A stretch of 64,000 nt of DNA from Bolinopsis microptera (lineage: Eukaryota > Ctenophora > Tentaculata > Lobata > Bolinopsidae). The notes under the pieces were generated by a model. It ran no database searches. It was not told where the DNA came from and saw nothing but the letters and a program-made list of their open reading frames with translations. Positions 13,201 through 28,200 of this stretch are shown here, piece after piece. Each line of letters opens with the position of its first letter. Position 1 is the stretch's first letter. The stretch is from positions 16,340,983-16,404,982 of the forward strand of contig NC_087077.1 of the NCBI RefSeq assembly GCF_026151205.1, read 5' to 3'. The position numbers and the translations under genes are program-made.

Positions 13201-16200
13201 CAGCTCAGTGTACTCATCTCTCAGCTGAACTTTAACCGTATATCAGTTTAATTAAACAGCACAGCTGAACTTTAACCGTATATCAGTTTAATTAACAGCA
13301 CATTAGTTTAAACGACTTGCTTCATCATGCATAGCGGATACTTATGACTTATCTCATTGACGGAGAGAATGTTTTTACAAGTATTACAAATAAGCTTTTT
13401 CTTTGATTTTAACATATCGTCGGCTGATTTGCGGCTATTAATACATTCAGAACATGATATACCAAATCAATGGCTCTGTGTCGCAAATAGATATCCAAAG
13501 CGATAAGAGATTATGCAAGTCAAGCTGTAATGTCAACTGTCAAATCCAGGAATTATATTGGGTGGTAATAAATAATAAATTATAGCTGATGTATAAAGTA
13601 ATACACAATAAATAGATTAATGTACCAAAAATAATATATTAAGTAATAAGATCACTACCTACAGTGTGGGTAGAGACTGTGCTTTCTACATCACCCAATT
13701 TGATAATCTGTCTCACCCCTGAAACTCGACACTACTTGACTTCTACTTTCTAGAGATTGAAGTAGGCATAAACGTGATGTTCTGTCCACTGGTTACACTA
13801 GTAAATGTGCAGAACAATTAGTCGATATACATGCTCATTCTTTCAATAACCATGATGTATCCTAGTTTCCTCTATAATGTACCCTATACCTGCGCAAAAA
13901 GGTCACAACTTACTCACAGCAGTTATGGCGAATGTACTTTTGTTGCTGTAATCATGTACTATGTGTACTATTTGTCTGATCACCCACGTGTCTATTAACA
14001 TGATACTATTTGGGTTTCTGGCCTCATTGTGTTAGCAGATTACATTGGTCACGGGCTCAAGCTATTGTACTCAAAACATACAGTAGACTGTATGGAACGC
14101 GCAAAGACATTCTTGTGGTGCTGCGCGCGTCTCCGGATGTCCAGTGGCGCGCGCCGCGCCATCGATATCAGATAATTTCTTGACACTTCACCCTTGTGAC
14201 TTGGTGACTTGTATCATAATTATTCGAAGCTCACCATCATACAATAATGATACCTCAAAATGGAGACATTTTCTTAATTTCTGATTTCGCCCAAAACAGC
14301 CTGAAACTGATCTATCATACAAGTTATCAGTTCTTACATGCCAGCTACACCAGGCTCAGTACGAACGGATGAGAATGAGACTACTAGGCCGCTCATTTAG
14401 CCAGCCGCTCGCGCTAGTGTATCTTTTGTTAATAGTAGGATCTCTAATACTGCCATCAGTTAAACTTGGAAATTTAGATCGAACTATAATCAGCTGCACA
14501 AATGCACGTTAATGCCGCTGTTTGGAACAGTAAAACCCTGATTTTTCTTTAAACCAAAAAACTAAGATTTTAACATACTATACGATGATGAAATATTAAA
14601 TACAGTAAATTACCAGAGGTAAAATTTCTCTAATAAATCTAACTGTAAGAATATATTTTATTTCGAATTTCGATTCCTCACAAAGTCCCGTGACACATTA
14701 TTAACAATCACTCTAACAATAGTAAATTATTTCCTGGAAAAGACACGAACACACCTCACCCCTCCAATAGAAGCAGTGGCGTAACGTTGCCTGTTGGCGC
14801 CCCCCCCCCCCCTGCCGAAAAAAGCGCCCCCCTGTTGGCGCCCCCTCCCCTTTTGGTGCCCCTCCCTAAAATTGAACAAATTAGGTGATTTTAAAGAATA
14901 CGCCGGTAAAATCTCTAAAAACGTGTGTATCTAGAGCAAAACGCGCAGTTTTGTTAGTACTATAGTTAAGTTTTCGAAATTGTCCCACATTCAAACGATG
15001 ATTTGGCGCCCCCCTAAGACGGCGCCCCCCTGCACAGCGGGGTCAGCAGGGCCTTTCGTTACGCCACTGAATAGAAGTGATGAGCAACATCTGGCCCGCC
15101 TTGTCTATTTTCCTAACTGTTACCATTTCCTGGTCACAAACCTTGCCTTTGACTGTAATGGAGCCGTCCTCATTTGCGGTGGCAGAAGCAACAACCGTCT
15201 TCTCGAACATTTCCTCTGAAAACTCGCTTCCGTCCAAGGGAATTATTTTCTCGGTACTTTTTACTGGACTGTCAACAGACACCTTCATGTTGTTGCCTTC
15301 AAATGATATCGTTTGGCAAACTTTTATTTGTGCTGAAAGGGCAACTTTTCTCTTCAAGAAACCTATCTCAAATTTCTGTAGCAACTCCGCAAAGTTGGTT
15401 TGGCTCACATATTCCCATTCACCAGCCATTTTCTGATGATCTCCCATCTTTTTTTGATGTAACCTAGTAACATGATTGAGTAAAGGTTATAAAAGGGACA
15501 TTATAGACAGAAAGCCCAATTTTAATTCTTTATAGATTGAGATGAACATCAAAAATATAATTTTAATTATAAGTTTGATCCGGCGCAAGTATTAAGAAAA
15601 TATCTCCAGCCAAATTTCCAAAGGGTCCAACCACGGCCTGAAACTATTAACAATGAAAGAAATCAAGTGTGAAAGCAGTTCTGTTATTCTCATAAGAAAA
15701 CACGTTGTTAACAATTAACAATGGTACTCAAGATAGCAATTAAACGCTAATCAGCTAACTGTAAACAATATTGTTTTTGTTAATTACACTACCGTGATAT
15801 GATTGCATGTCGCGCTCTTTTCCACTTAGCAGCAAATTGCTATTTGTATTATTTAACCCAATTTATCAATAACTCAGCGTGTTCTAATATAGGATAAATA
15901 AAGGGTATAAATACCAAGGCTCAATCAATGGGGTCTGTTATCGCCGTATTACCATCGCTATGATACATCGCTGTAATATATTATATAATACATCGCTATA
16001 ATAGGCTGTAGTATAGATTCCAGGAATGAGATTAAGCAACTTAGCACTTCTTATCTTTCCTGAAGACCATGGTGGTATAACACTAACAGAGACAATCTTG
16101 GCATGAAATATATTTCTTTTACTCATTTTAAATATCATCTTGGTCCCTTTCGGAAAACTTGATTAGTCGTTAAGTGATACTGAGGAACATATAATAATCA

Positions 16201-19200
16201 ACAGATGGTCAAATTGAGGAAGCACGCGTACAAATAAAAACAACACCTTGTTATTATCTATAAGCATTTTGATGGATTGTTCTGCGCAGCTGCTGTAAGA
16301 ATAATTAGTCTGTCAATTAAAAACAAAAGAGTAACTTCACAATGCTGATTGCTGATGATGGTCCTGTTTGGGCGTGTCTTAGGGACCTGCAAAGCTTCTT
16401 TGTGATCTCGTTCTCTATTGGCCATCTGGTTAAACAGTTTGGAAACTCTAAGATTCATCACTTCACCAATCAGTTAGATCGTACTTTGAAGTTTAGTGAA
16501 GTCCTTGTAAGATCTCTTCCAACATGATAACTCTGCTGATGATCGCTGTGGTTTTAGTACCATCCCTGCAAACCGAACTGAAAATACTGGATACTCACGA
16601 TGGTGGTACTGGTCCAGCTCCTTGCTCTCTAACCTGTGTTGGGATCGGGAGACGGAACAGCGGCGGGATCCTCAGATGGATGGACTCCAGTTCAAACCCA
16701 GGATATGTGTTCATGATGATAGAAATTGAGAACTGCAATTTCGTGTCCGCTCCAGTTATCACAGTAACTACAGTTACTGCAGGAATGCAGCTGGTGGTGT
16801 GTCCCGCGGTCACTGTGTGGCATCTTAGCAAAACAGTGTTTTATGTGTACTCTGTTGGATATACATCAGCTTATAGGATGGAGCAGGATGAGTGTATTGT
16901 TCACTGGTCTGCTTTTGGTTACAATTGTTAAAACTTAACACAGTCTGAATCCTGAAGCCATCGTGAATTGTTTGAACTTTGAGATCTTTAGTTTTAAGAA
17001 ACTTGCAATTCGTCTTTTTCTGATCTCGATCAACGCAATAAAAGTATAAAACCCCAACAACATAACATATTCAAACAATAAATTTAGCTATAATTATATA
17101 AAAATTTACATTTATTGTATACACTATACATTTTGTTTTGATACGGACACTAATTATTTGTGACAAAAGATAGATATGGTGATTTTTGACCAATCTAAAC
17201 GCATATATCACTGTCACGACACGATTTTGGGTAATCAGTGACAGACGACCGATTACCCAAAACTTTTTATTTATTAAGAAACTGTTTACACCATTAAAAT
17301 ATTCAAAACCCCTAAAAGAAATCAAGTCATCCTAAAATGGTGATCAGTACAGATCAAGACAGCTAGAGTTAAAATTTGTTTCTCCAAGCAACTCTATCAT
17401 CGGCTAATATCTTAAGCTTATTAAGATCATTCAAAGAGTTAAGTTTTAAACCTCTACGGGTCAAATCATTCACAATAATCTTGAACAAATTCTTACGATG
17501 CGCACCGACGCGCCCTTTACAGTTTGTTGTGACAGCAAACTTTAACGCTAATGCAGCGGGGGAGTCATCAGCACTACGCAAGATATGACCTAGGAGCTTC
17601 CACCTTGCTTTAGGGACACGATCTGATAGCTTTACTGAGTTACATCTTAGGTATAAGTTTGCATTGGATATTGTTCCATGAGGCCAATAAATGTTCAGTA
17701 ATGATCTAAGGTGTTTTCTATGGCAAATGTCTAGTTTTTCTAGTGACTTTGCAGTAGGACACCAACTACTGCAATTGTACATGATGATTGATACAATTTG
17801 AGCTTCGTATACTGCTATCTTTCTGGTAACGGAGATATTCAATAAAACGGAGATATTTCATAAAACTTTTTATAAAAATAAAATATCCTTCATCATTTGG
17901 GAGTATTCAAAAAGTAAATCCTCGCAATACTTTTGAAACACCCTGTATTTAACATAGCCCCTGCCCCCAGGCTACCACTCCCCCGAGTATCTGGCTATCT
18001 CCACTTCTAACAGAGCTGATGGGGGACGTCCTCTCAAACTACGTGCTCTACCCACTTATCCTGAAAGTAACAGATAGTTACTATCTTTATTCCTGTATTC
18101 TACCTTACATCGCCTCCATGGGTCAGTCTTCTTTTTTAGATTTTATTTGTAGTATTTTTCAGTGTTGAGTTCGATTATATCGGTTGTTAATTAACAATTA
18201 CTAATGATATGACGTGAGTCTTTTTCACTTTTCAGGTTGCAATCTTTATTCGAAACATTTCTCAGTTCTCACATGAATTATGTTTGGGCTGTAATTTTTT
18301 TAAAATGTTCTTAAAACTATCAGCTGAATTATATCATTTGTAAATTAAGTCGATTATTTTGGGAGAGAATTATTGTGGGGAATGCATTACCGCTTAGCAT
18401 ATCAATGCAGTAATATCAACCTCGTTATCATTGTGATAACTGATAAATCATACAGTAAACTCTAAATCTGATTGTGTTCTGTGTCTGGATCTGCGAATAA
18501 CCTGATAAGAACTAAAACTTTATAGCTCAGAAATCTTAATTACCAGATTATCTCTGGGGCCATTTTTTACTCACTCCAATCTCTTAATGAATCCCCAAAT
18601 AATTCTAAACTGTTAAGTTACTTTCTAAAAATTCGAAACGTGAAGAGACTTCAGGCTTCTAACGTCATGAAACCACCCCACTGATTGAATCAGAACATCA
18701 GAACTGGAGTGGACCATGTTAAGGTACTAACAGGGACGAGATTATGTTGATGAATGATAAGTGAAGTCATTAGCTGAGATTTGATTTCTCGTGATCTGGT
18801 CGTTAGTTTGTTCTTGGACATTTTTTCGAGAACACCACGTACTTTTTAAGAGTCCTCGGTCCAACTCCCTTGATATTTTCATAATCCATCTGTCTGTTAT
18901 AAATTAGATCCTCTTGAATTTAATATTTTGAATTTATTTATAGTTGTTGTTTTTTTTTTGAGCTTTTGTATAAATCATTATGCTGTTGAAATGTACCCTT
19001 ATGGCAAATATTTTGACAGAATCATAGCAAGGAACGAAACTCCCATACGGTATAAAGATGCAGTGTAACAGGAAAGTACTCGGAATCCTCACAGCTGCTA
19101 TACTCCTGCTTGTAGCCGTAGCTATCGCTCTGGTATTAGTGCTTGTTGTCTTCAGGGAGGATGTTGTAAAAGTAAAAACCCCGAACGCAGGAACAATTCT

Positions 19201-22200
19201 CGGGAGTACAAGCATCCTAAAGGACGGCGATACAAAGATACAAGAGTTTCACAATATCCGTTATGCTGATCCTCCTGTTGGAATGTTGAGGTTCAGACCG
19301 CCAGTAAGGCACTTTGAAGAGGACCCTGAAAATGAGGTTCTAGCAACAGACAGTACGGAGATTAAATGTGTCCAGGCAACGTCTGGCGAAGGAGCGGAAG
19401 ATTGTCTGTTTTTGACCGTTCGGTCTGGAGATTTGAATGCTTCCAAGCCTGTTCTAGTATGGATACATGGAGGGGGACTTTCATTTGGTCACGGAACATC
19501 GCCGGGTTACAGTTTTGATTCAGAGGTGACTCACAAGGTTGATGCTGTGACTGTTAACATTAACTACAGGTTAGGTTTCCTTGGTTTCAGTTCAGTGAAG
19601 GAGTTGTGGGACGAGGACGAGGGTGTCTACGCTAACAATGGTATCAGAGATATGATCGCAGCTCTGGATTGGATACAAGATAATATAGCAGCGTTCGGTG
19701 GAGACCCTGGCTCGGTAACCCTGATCGGCGAGAGTGGAGGTGCTACAGCTGTGCTGGCTCTAACTTGTTCCCCCCTAGCTAACAACAAGTATCATGCCGT
19801 CATTTCACAGAGTCCAGCCCCAGAGATGAGATTTACTCACGTAGATGGAGATGTTCACCAAAGGACCATAGTTGATCAACTCGACTGCACCCAGGAAGCG
19901 GCTGCTGACCGTAAACAGTGTCTCTTAGAACTACCTGCTGAAAAGTTTTCAGGGAAATATCTTGACATTATGAGCGGATTGGGTTACTTTACTTTCCCCT
20001 TACTGCTTGGTGAGAAAGCGGAGGTTGTAGGACTGGTTGTGATCGATCCAGTTGTGGTGACTGTGTCTCCTAGGAACTTGAGCTCAGGTGATTTTACTCC
20101 GTCCTCTCCGTTACCCATAATAGTTTCGAACTTAGCAGAGGAAAACTGGCAGAGTGATTGGGAGCTCAATCCACCGTTTACTTCCAAGGCTGATTTGAGG
20201 ACAAAACTGAACCCGCTGTTTAAAAACTTGTCAGACGAACCAAATGTGACGGACGAAGTGATAGCCCTGTACCCTAACCAAGACCCGGTTTCTATTTGGA
20301 GTCTTATGACTTGTGACATGAGGTCCACTTGTCCGACTAACAGTGTAGCTGAGGCCATGTCCGCTGCTCCCCACAGGGACATTTACAGACTGTACATCAC
20401 CCACCGTTCTAGTCTAGGGGTTCCTGCCTTCCATGGTTATGATTCCATCGTGTTTTTCGGGTACAAAAGTGAAATGTTTGTTGCAAGAGAATTAGATACC
20501 AAGTTTGAGAAACATTATATTGATATGGTCAAAAAGCTGGCGAAGGAAAACACATTTGAGGATGGGTGGATGACGTTTCCCGGGAAATCTATGATATACG
20601 AGAACTCTGATGAGATTTCTAAAATTAGCAGTAGTAAACCTCAGCAGATCGTGTGTGAGAAACTGAGTGAACTGAATTTGGTTAAATATGGCTGGCAAAA
20701 TAAGTAGCTTTATTGACAGGGCAAAAATAAATATGAGGTTTTACAACTGACTATGAAAATTACTATACTGTACCGTGGTTCATGATATTTCCTTACAGCT
20801 TTATAAACGATTTCAAATGTATAATACAACTATACAACAGTACGCAATGTATTTATTTTGTATAAATAACGACGGATAAAGGCATGTCCATTTATTCCTC
20901 AATTTTTGGTCAAACGGGCATCGATGAGCATTGCTGTTTTTAATCTTTAAAAACATCTAAAACTTGAGTTGTGATGAAAATAAACATCACCTATAACCTC
21001 ACAAAGCATTAAAGGGGATTTTAAATAAGCCAATCCGTTCATAATATCAAGATATTTCCCTGAAAACTTGTCAGCCGATAGGTATAGCAGAGACTGTTTA
21101 CCCGACAAAAGGAAATCGCGGCATGTACGGAATCGCGATTTTTCCCATTATTTGCGACAAATTTTATGTATAGTTTAATATACCGCGAAATTTAATTCGC
21201 GGTATCGCGATTTTTGGCCAAAATAACCGCGAAATCCTTTTGTCCCTGAGTCTGTTTACGGCCAGTAGTTGTTTCCTGCAATCAATCATTATTCCGAATT
21301 TTTCTCAGGCTCACCGATGAAGGACAGAAAGTTTTTCACACAAGCAAAAACATACGAAGATTTCATCAAGAAGATCAACAAGGAGGCTGATTTAAGCAAA
21401 CTACGCCAGCTAAGGTTATTTTAGAGGGGTCAACATTTTAGGGGTGCATGCCGCCGCCGGACGCCGCCGCACTGTTAGATTTGTACACACCGCAAGGTCT
21501 CAAGCCGGCCTGCACCCTTGCAACATAACTCAAAACACTTCATACATTACATAAATGTTTTTTATTGATGGTAAACAAATCTTCAGATACAAAGTCATAG
21601 CAGAGATTATGCAAGCTATGACGGTAGAGAACTTGAAACAAGAACAGGATTTTGATGGACTTTTATCCCAGATAAATAGTAAAAGTTACCGCCTATCCAC
21701 CCGAAATCTAGCGAGATACATCAACCAGGTTAAAATACAAGACATACCTGTTTTATCTAATATTATTCCGCCACGCTATTTAAAAAACGATCGCTAGCTC
21801 AAACATTTGAGAAGTAAAATTTGTAACCTATTAAAGTTTAAAGTGTTCCAATGAATCTTTTTATTGCAGTGCAAAGTTGCGAAGGTAACGTGCGAGAAGC
21901 GAATATACGATATCACGTGCTTACAGAAGCGTACCCCGCACTATGCAGATATGAGGTTCCGGGAGGCTGAGACCAAGTTATTGGAACTGGACGAGATCAT
22001 GTACAGTCCGTACGTCCTGCCCTTCTTCGTACAGGTACTTGGTGTGTGGTTTAGAATGGTATATTGTCGTAGTTGCAACAATCTGATTTATTTGCTGAAA
22101 CTTGAATGTAATGACTCATGTACAATTTAGATCATATTTGTTGTTCGTGATATTAGCCACTTACATGATCTTGCTGAAAACAATAACCTCGTTCTTCAAT

Positions 22201-25200
22201 ATATTTCTATTTTGCTTTATATCATATATCTATCAGTTCCTAGAAAAGCAGAAGGAATACGGGCCTCTTAAACTCTGGTTGCTGATAGAACAGTGCAGAA
22301 CTCTGGAAAAGCGGCCAGAGGAGTTGTATCCGCTGATAAAACAGGGCTATTTGGACCATCTCACTGTCACGTCCCCTCTGAGGGCTCATCAGGCAAGTAG
22401 ATAAAGATCTATCAAGTATATCTTCGCACCCAATTCCTCTCATATTTTGTCACATCACAAATGTTTTGATTTTTTGACTTATCCTTTCGTATCCGCAGGT
22501 TTCCCGTCATCTGATCCGAATGGCAGAAGCGTACGTGGAGCATAAGAGCGGGTACTGGCAGTTTATATACGAGATACAGGAGGAGATCTACACTATGATC
22601 AGTGAGCAGCATTACAAGCCTTTCCTCATCAGGTGACAGAACACGTGATAGTAACAGCACATCACGTGATAGTCACATCACGTCACGTGATAGTCACAAC
22701 ACGTGATAGTCACAGCACATCACGTGATAGTCACAACACGTCACGTGATAGTCACAACACGTGATAGTCACAACACAACACGTGATATTCACAACACATC
22801 ACGTGATAGTCACAGCACATCACGTGATAGTCACAACACATGATAGTCACATCACGTGATAGTCACAGCACATCACGTGATAGTCACAGCACATCACGTG
22901 ATAGTCACATCACGTGATAGTCACAACACGTGATAGTCACAGCACATCACGTGATAGTCACAACACGTCACGTGATAGTCACAACACGTGATAGTCACAG
23001 CACATCACGTGATAGTCACAGCACATCACGTGATAGTCACAACACGTGATAGTCACAGCACATCACGTGATAGTCACAACACGTGATAGTCACATCACGT
23101 GATAGTCACATCACGTGATAGTCACAGCACATCACGTGAGCCTCACGGTTGCCGTTACGTTCTTAAAAACCTCAACATAACTGTTGCCGTCGAAGAAGAA
23201 ATGCTTTAGAAAATTCAATAACAATTTAGTTTGTTTTATGTGAGAGTGTAGTACTCTATAGCTAATACAAATAACTAATGCCGATATTTGGGGAGCCGTA
23301 AAATGACCCAATAGTCAAAATACTACTGTAAACATGTTAAAATACCCATGAGATGCCAATTATCACGTGATATTTAAACCCTGACAAACTGACCCTACCA
23401 TAAACATAATATTTGTAAAGACCATTTACCGAAAAATATTTTATTTACAAAACATCTGTATGTCAAAGTCAAAATGCTACGATAAATTATACTCTTAACC
23501 AAAACTTCACTGTATCCCGACAAAAATATTCTAACCACCTAAGACCGAAACAATTAATTATATTGAAATTAAATAATCCCTTTACGTAAAAACGTTATAG
23601 TAATATAAATTTAAATGTCCAAGATGCTTCCAAACAATTGTTTACAAAAATTGTAAATCAATTGATATTTTTGATATTAAAAACTATGTATCCCTCAAGT
23701 TTTTAATAAAAATTCACGAAAGTGAAAGTCATTTATGCCTCCTTGAACATCAAAATAAAATGTCCATTACCATATCGAAATCTGTTCGCAGTATTTGCCG
23801 TCATCTCCACCCTGTCAGCCGTCATCTTCACCGTTAGTACAGTCAAATACGTCCTATTTTAAGCCTTTGTCGGACAAAATTCGCAACAAAGCGATTTTAA
23901 CGGGAAATGGTCGGGACAGGTCCCAGGAATCATTCCAGAGAATTCCCAAAATTTCTGACTTGAGCAAAATCCACAATTACCACTTTTTTACCACCTTTTT
24001 ACCACTTTGGTTTTCCGCAAATAAGTCACGTTCTGAATATCCTAGAAGATTTTAGCTTAAAGCAGTGTGTTTAGAAAACAAAGAAGAACAACTTTTTCTT
24101 TAACAACTTTTTCAAAAATAAATTATTTAATTAATTAATTAAATAATTAATAAATTTTCAAATATTTCAAAAATATATTTTGATAAAAAATGTTCACAAT
24201 TACATTACACGTATAATGAACTAATTTTTATAAAACTTTTGAAAATTTTCACTAGCAATATTTTGGACTTTTCGAAATTTGTAGAGAATAACCACTATTT
24301 ACCACTTTTTACCACATTGAATCTCCGCTAATAAAACGACTTCTGAATGTCGTAGAAAGTTCTAGATTGAACCAATGTGTTCAAAACATGAAAGAGAACA
24401 ACTTTTTATCTGACAACCTTTGGATTAGATAATCAATTAATTAGTTAATCAATTATTTAACAAATATTCAAAAATTATAAAAATTATTTTCGATCAAATT
24501 ATTTTAAAATTACATAACACGAATAATTAACAACTTTTCATTAAATTAATCGGGAAATCGAAGCAGTATTTTATATAACCGTATATACTAGATAATAGTC
24601 TTACTTATGAGTCCTCAGCTGGCACATTGGTGCAATTGTCCTGACATTTGAAGCAGGTTGATCCACAATGTATTCCTGCTTTTCTGCATGAACAAGCATT
24701 GCCACAACCTGACTTTAAACAGTTGCAACTGATGTTTTGAATGAGCTTTTTCGGAGCTGTACTCATAAGAATGGTCACTGGTACATGCGCCCCATTGTTC
24801 ATCTTCCATCCCCACTCCCCACTTTCCAGGACTACTACCTCTCTGTCAATGACATATTCGACAACCAACACATCACCACAATTGTCAATTTCGCAAATCG
24901 CACCAAACGCTTAATTGTGCCGGAAGAGCTGGATCAGACCGGGGTGACTTAAAGTATTATCTCATATGCTGTCTCGTCTCGTTTTACTTTTCCAAACCCA
25001 GCTGGCATTTAAGCGTATCATTTTGACTCATATATCATCTTATACCATCCTCCACCAATCACTCTGATTTCACCGGCAACCTTCCCCAAGGTTGCCACAC
25101 CCCAGAGGTAGGCAGAGCATCTCAATGCTATCCTCTCGTGGGCTATCTTGGCCCAGCCTCTCTTAAAAAAAAAAATAATAATAAAAAAAAAATCCCCACT

Positions 25201-28200
25201 CCCCAGCTTATCGGATCTAGGTCATTCTCATCTCACGCCTGCAGCTGATGGTAAACACGATAAGAATATTGTTCAGCTGCCCCAGATGTTGGCGGGAGCT
25301 GTTCGCACTTGATGTCTGCTGTTAAAGATTGCGACTTCTGTTCAAGAACTGAAAGTCTAGCTTCATCTAGTGATCTCGATTTTTTTGATGAAATCAACTG
25401 CAGCATCAAAAGTTCTCCGACATGCTTTATGGTAGCTGGTGAAGAATTTGCCGAATAAAAAGCATCTATTACACTTTCATCGATAGATGCGATCGTTCTG
25501 AATAGCCGATCCTTACCAACTCCGTGGATCCGACTGGTGGTGTCTGATCCAGTGAAAGCTTGGCACAGCAGTATCGAGTCAATACACATACGTTGAGTCT
25601 TCAGTCTTATAATCGACATGTGCTCGTGTTTGCAAACTGCTGTAAACTGCATTATAACATATACAGACTCAACTCTGCACCCATGTCAATATGTTCATTA
25701 TATGCAAGCCTCTTGATTTATATTGCAATAGGCCATTACATTCGGAATATGATCTGAAAAGATGGCGCGAAACGGATTGGAAATGACGAAGTTATCAAGC
25801 AATTGTTTATCTTGTTAGCGAAATTGATTGGGTTATCAAGGAATAAGGAATACAAGGAATACAAGGAATACAAGGAATACAAGGAATACAAGGAATACAA
25901 ATTTAAAATCTTGAGCTACAATAGTAACTGTTAAGATAATAACAATATCATAAGATTTGAATTTATTATATTAATATAACTTAACTAAAGTGAAAAATAA
26001 AGATTTGACATAAAATATTTTGTTTTCAGTCGCCTTGGTAATGCTGTAATGCTTGAGCCAGGTCACTTTGCAGTTTGCACTCGTCGTTGCGCGAAAAGAA
26101 ACAAAAGCGGGTACAGTGATTTTCAGTGTTCACTGTTCATGTACTGGCCAGAGAGTCAACAAATTTCTTGCGGTTGTTAAAACACGTAGTGGCAAACCTA
26201 GCAACGACTCTCGTGAGGTGGACTTGACTTTCGTTCGTGATAAGTTCAATGATTTCACTGTTGTTGCTGATGAATTTGAGGACGTTTGCTCCAGGGATGA
26301 CATTGTGAACAGAATAAGATGTCGCAGACGGTTTGATTGGATTTGATATGAGTGACTGGATCTTGTCTAGGACTTTTCGCCTCGATGCAGCGTTAAGATC
26401 ACAATGGTTAAGGAAGTGGTCTTCATTCTCAATAATACCAGAACCTAAGACTATATTGCACCAGGAGCATATTCGCTCGTCACGTGGAGTTTGATTATAT
26501 CGGCCAAGTTCAATTTCGAGTCGATGTGCACTGATCCGCAGTCTTGTGATATTAGCACGGTCTGCATATTTAATGACACTATCTAGGTAATACTCTTTGT
26601 TAAATTTGGATTTTAGGTCACGATAGAATTCTAATTTCCGAGAAGTGTTGATACAGGACCCCCAATATTCTCTAAAGTTACATTTCAAAGTTTTAGTAAT
26701 GACGTGTGGTGTGAATATTTTACTCCCGATGGGTTGTGTTGATTGAGGAGGAATTCGTTTCTTGAAACCGTTGTGAATAAGAAAGTCCTCTTTTGGTGGT
26801 TTTGCGATACTCGGGTTTCTTTCGAAAAGTAACTTGGAGTGATTGTTTTTGAGTGTGCGGTAGGCTGTGACATGATCGGTAGAGAAACATGGGTCTAGCG
26901 CGAGGACAGGCTCCAAACCCCTGTACCAGTCCAATTTCATGTTCATCTGTTCTTTGAAAGCTAAGGAGACAAGGGAGTTATCTTTGAGATTTTTCAAACG
27001 TTGGCTATATTTGAGAGTGAGGTTAATACATTCATAGATTAATGGGTAGCGGCCTGACTCACCCCAGACGCCTGCGTTGCTGGCTTTACGATTTACCCCC
27101 AGTGACCATTTAAGAAAGTGAAGGTGAACTTTTTCGCTGTTCAGAAGGCTAATTTTCTTGAGGATACTAGTTTGAAATTTTGTTTTTGTGTCGGCATCCA
27201 TATTGAGATCGACTTGTTTTGTTATGTGTTTTATGATAGCCATGTTAGGTGTGTAAATAGGCGCTCCGTAAAGAACGATAGGTTTAATAAGACCATCAAA
27301 GAGTGTTGTTAGAGAGCGGAATGATAATTTGGATTTGTTTACTGAGCTTTTCATGGCATAAAGTGCACGCATGGCTTTCTTTTTGAGCTCAGTTCGGGCA
27401 TTTGTGAATGTGCCGGATTTGTGTATTTCGATTCCTAGATAGCAGTATGACTCGACTTCTTCTAACAAGTGATCACCAATTTTGAGGGGAACCGGCTGAT
27501 AAGTATCAAAACGGGCATTAAATTTCATGAGTTTAGTTTTATCTGCATTAATTTCGACGCCCCATTCCAAGCAGAAATTGTTCAAAGCATCGAGTTGCTT
27601 TTGGAGGGTTTTGGGGTCCAGTGCCAAGAGTATCAGATCATCTGCCCATAGTAAGTGACTGATAAGTTGGTTCATTAGTTTCGGACAGTTATCATATTCT
27701 AGTCGAGGGGAAAGATCTCTGATGTATATCTTAAATAGATCAGGGGAAGTGGATGACCCTGTTCAGTTCCTTTATTGATATCAAATTTTTCGCTGACAAA
27801 TCCAGATAGTTTTATCTGGCCAGTGGAATTTTTATACATATGTTTAAGAACATTAAATGTTTTGCCAGTGATACCTAGTTTAGCTAATTTTAAGAAAAGA
27901 GCTTCACGGCAAACAGAGTCGAAGGCCTTCCGGAAGTCCACAAAAACAGCATAGACGGGAACCTTGAGCTTTTTGTATTTAGACGTAATGGTGTTGAGTG
28001 TGAGTATGTGGTCATATGTTTGAGCTCCTTTAGCGAAGCCAAGTTGATTTATGGGGTCCGGGTTGTATTCATTTTTGAACTTGATTATCCTGTTTAACAT
28101 GATGGTCGAAAATAGTTTTCCGATTGTACTACTCACAGCAACTGCTCTGTAATTGTCTGGATTATCTTTGTCGCCTTTTTTGTGTAGAGGTGTAATAATG

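Noticed and set aside
15077-15467. Two plus-strand frames opposite the FABP
   Set aside because: Antisense shadows. The minus frame carries the recognisable FABP motifs.
19984-20382. Minus-strand frames opposite the carboxylesterase
   Set aside because: Shadows of the plus-strand gene, with no independent domain.
22640-23140. CRISPR-like array
   Set aside because: Short overlapping 15-22-bp units without unique spacers of constant size, in an animal intron. It is a minisatellite.
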